Below are positions 64,000-64,000 of a stretch of DNA of 64,000 bases, in pieces (the first letter of the stretch is position 1; every line of letters starts with the position of its first letter). A program made the position numbers and the translations under genes. The notes beneath the pieces were generated by a model that was given only the letters and a program-made list of their open reading frames with translations, made no database searches and was not told the origin of the DNA. Location of the stretch: the NCBI GenBank assembly GCA_035578155.1, contig JAPWDM010000007.1, forward strand, positions 32,214,413 through 32,278,412. Direction: 5' to 3'. Source of the DNA: Brachynemurus nebulosus (Eukaryota; Arthropoda; Insecta; Neuroptera; Myrmeleontidae).

Positions 64000-64000
64000 A

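Overview
This is an AT-rich animal (insect-type) nuclear window. Evidence: spliced genes with short introns and insect-like domain architecture, a 682-bp (TTAGG)n telomere-type array, R1-clade non-LTR retrotransposon sequence, Helitron-like elements and many non-autonomous DNA transposons. TTAGG telomeres fit hemipterans, lepidopterans, hymenopterans and others, and argue against Diptera; I cannot name the species.

Three genes are supported. (1) The first coding exon of an Nkx6/HGTX homeobox factor lies on the minus strand (4675-5359); its homeodomain exons must lie left of the window. (2) A complete three-exon Magi scaffold gene (two WW and four PDZ domains, 852 aa) lies on the plus strand (26408-29161). 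(3) The first three coding exons of a MAPKAPK2-type kinase run off the right edge (63411-63981). They have no evident functional link.

Layout: 1-13.6 kb is intron and intergenic DNA with long (AT)n tracts, a long-TIR element, two Helitron-like copies and a hAT-like MITE. 13.8-24.7 kb is a dense nest of elements whose insertions can often be proved by target-site duplications (TSDs) or empty sister copies: hAT-like, piggyBac-like, Mutator-like, and a composite foldback element carrying a broken cysteine-rich ORF. 24.7-29.3 kb holds Magi. 30-34.5 kb has small MITEs and a SINE-like piece.

34.98-45.64 kb looks subtelomeric: a diverged monomer of a 164-bp satellite, a minus-strand reverse-transcriptase fragment, (TTAGG)~136, a nearly complete R1-clade element whose 5' end abuts TTAGG directly, a 500-N gap, a ~412-bp tandem repeat and a 164-bp satellite array. 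It sits between ordinary gene-bearing DNA, so it is either a true interstitial telomere or a scaffolding join at the gap.

45.76-56.08 kb is a roughly symmetric ~10.3-kb inverted-repeat block with no long ORF. A ~50-codon reading frame recurs in both of its arms and once more outside it. 56-62.7 kb continues with hAT-like, foldback and palindromic MITE copies before the kinase gene. All family calls come from reading the sequence by eye; no database search was run.
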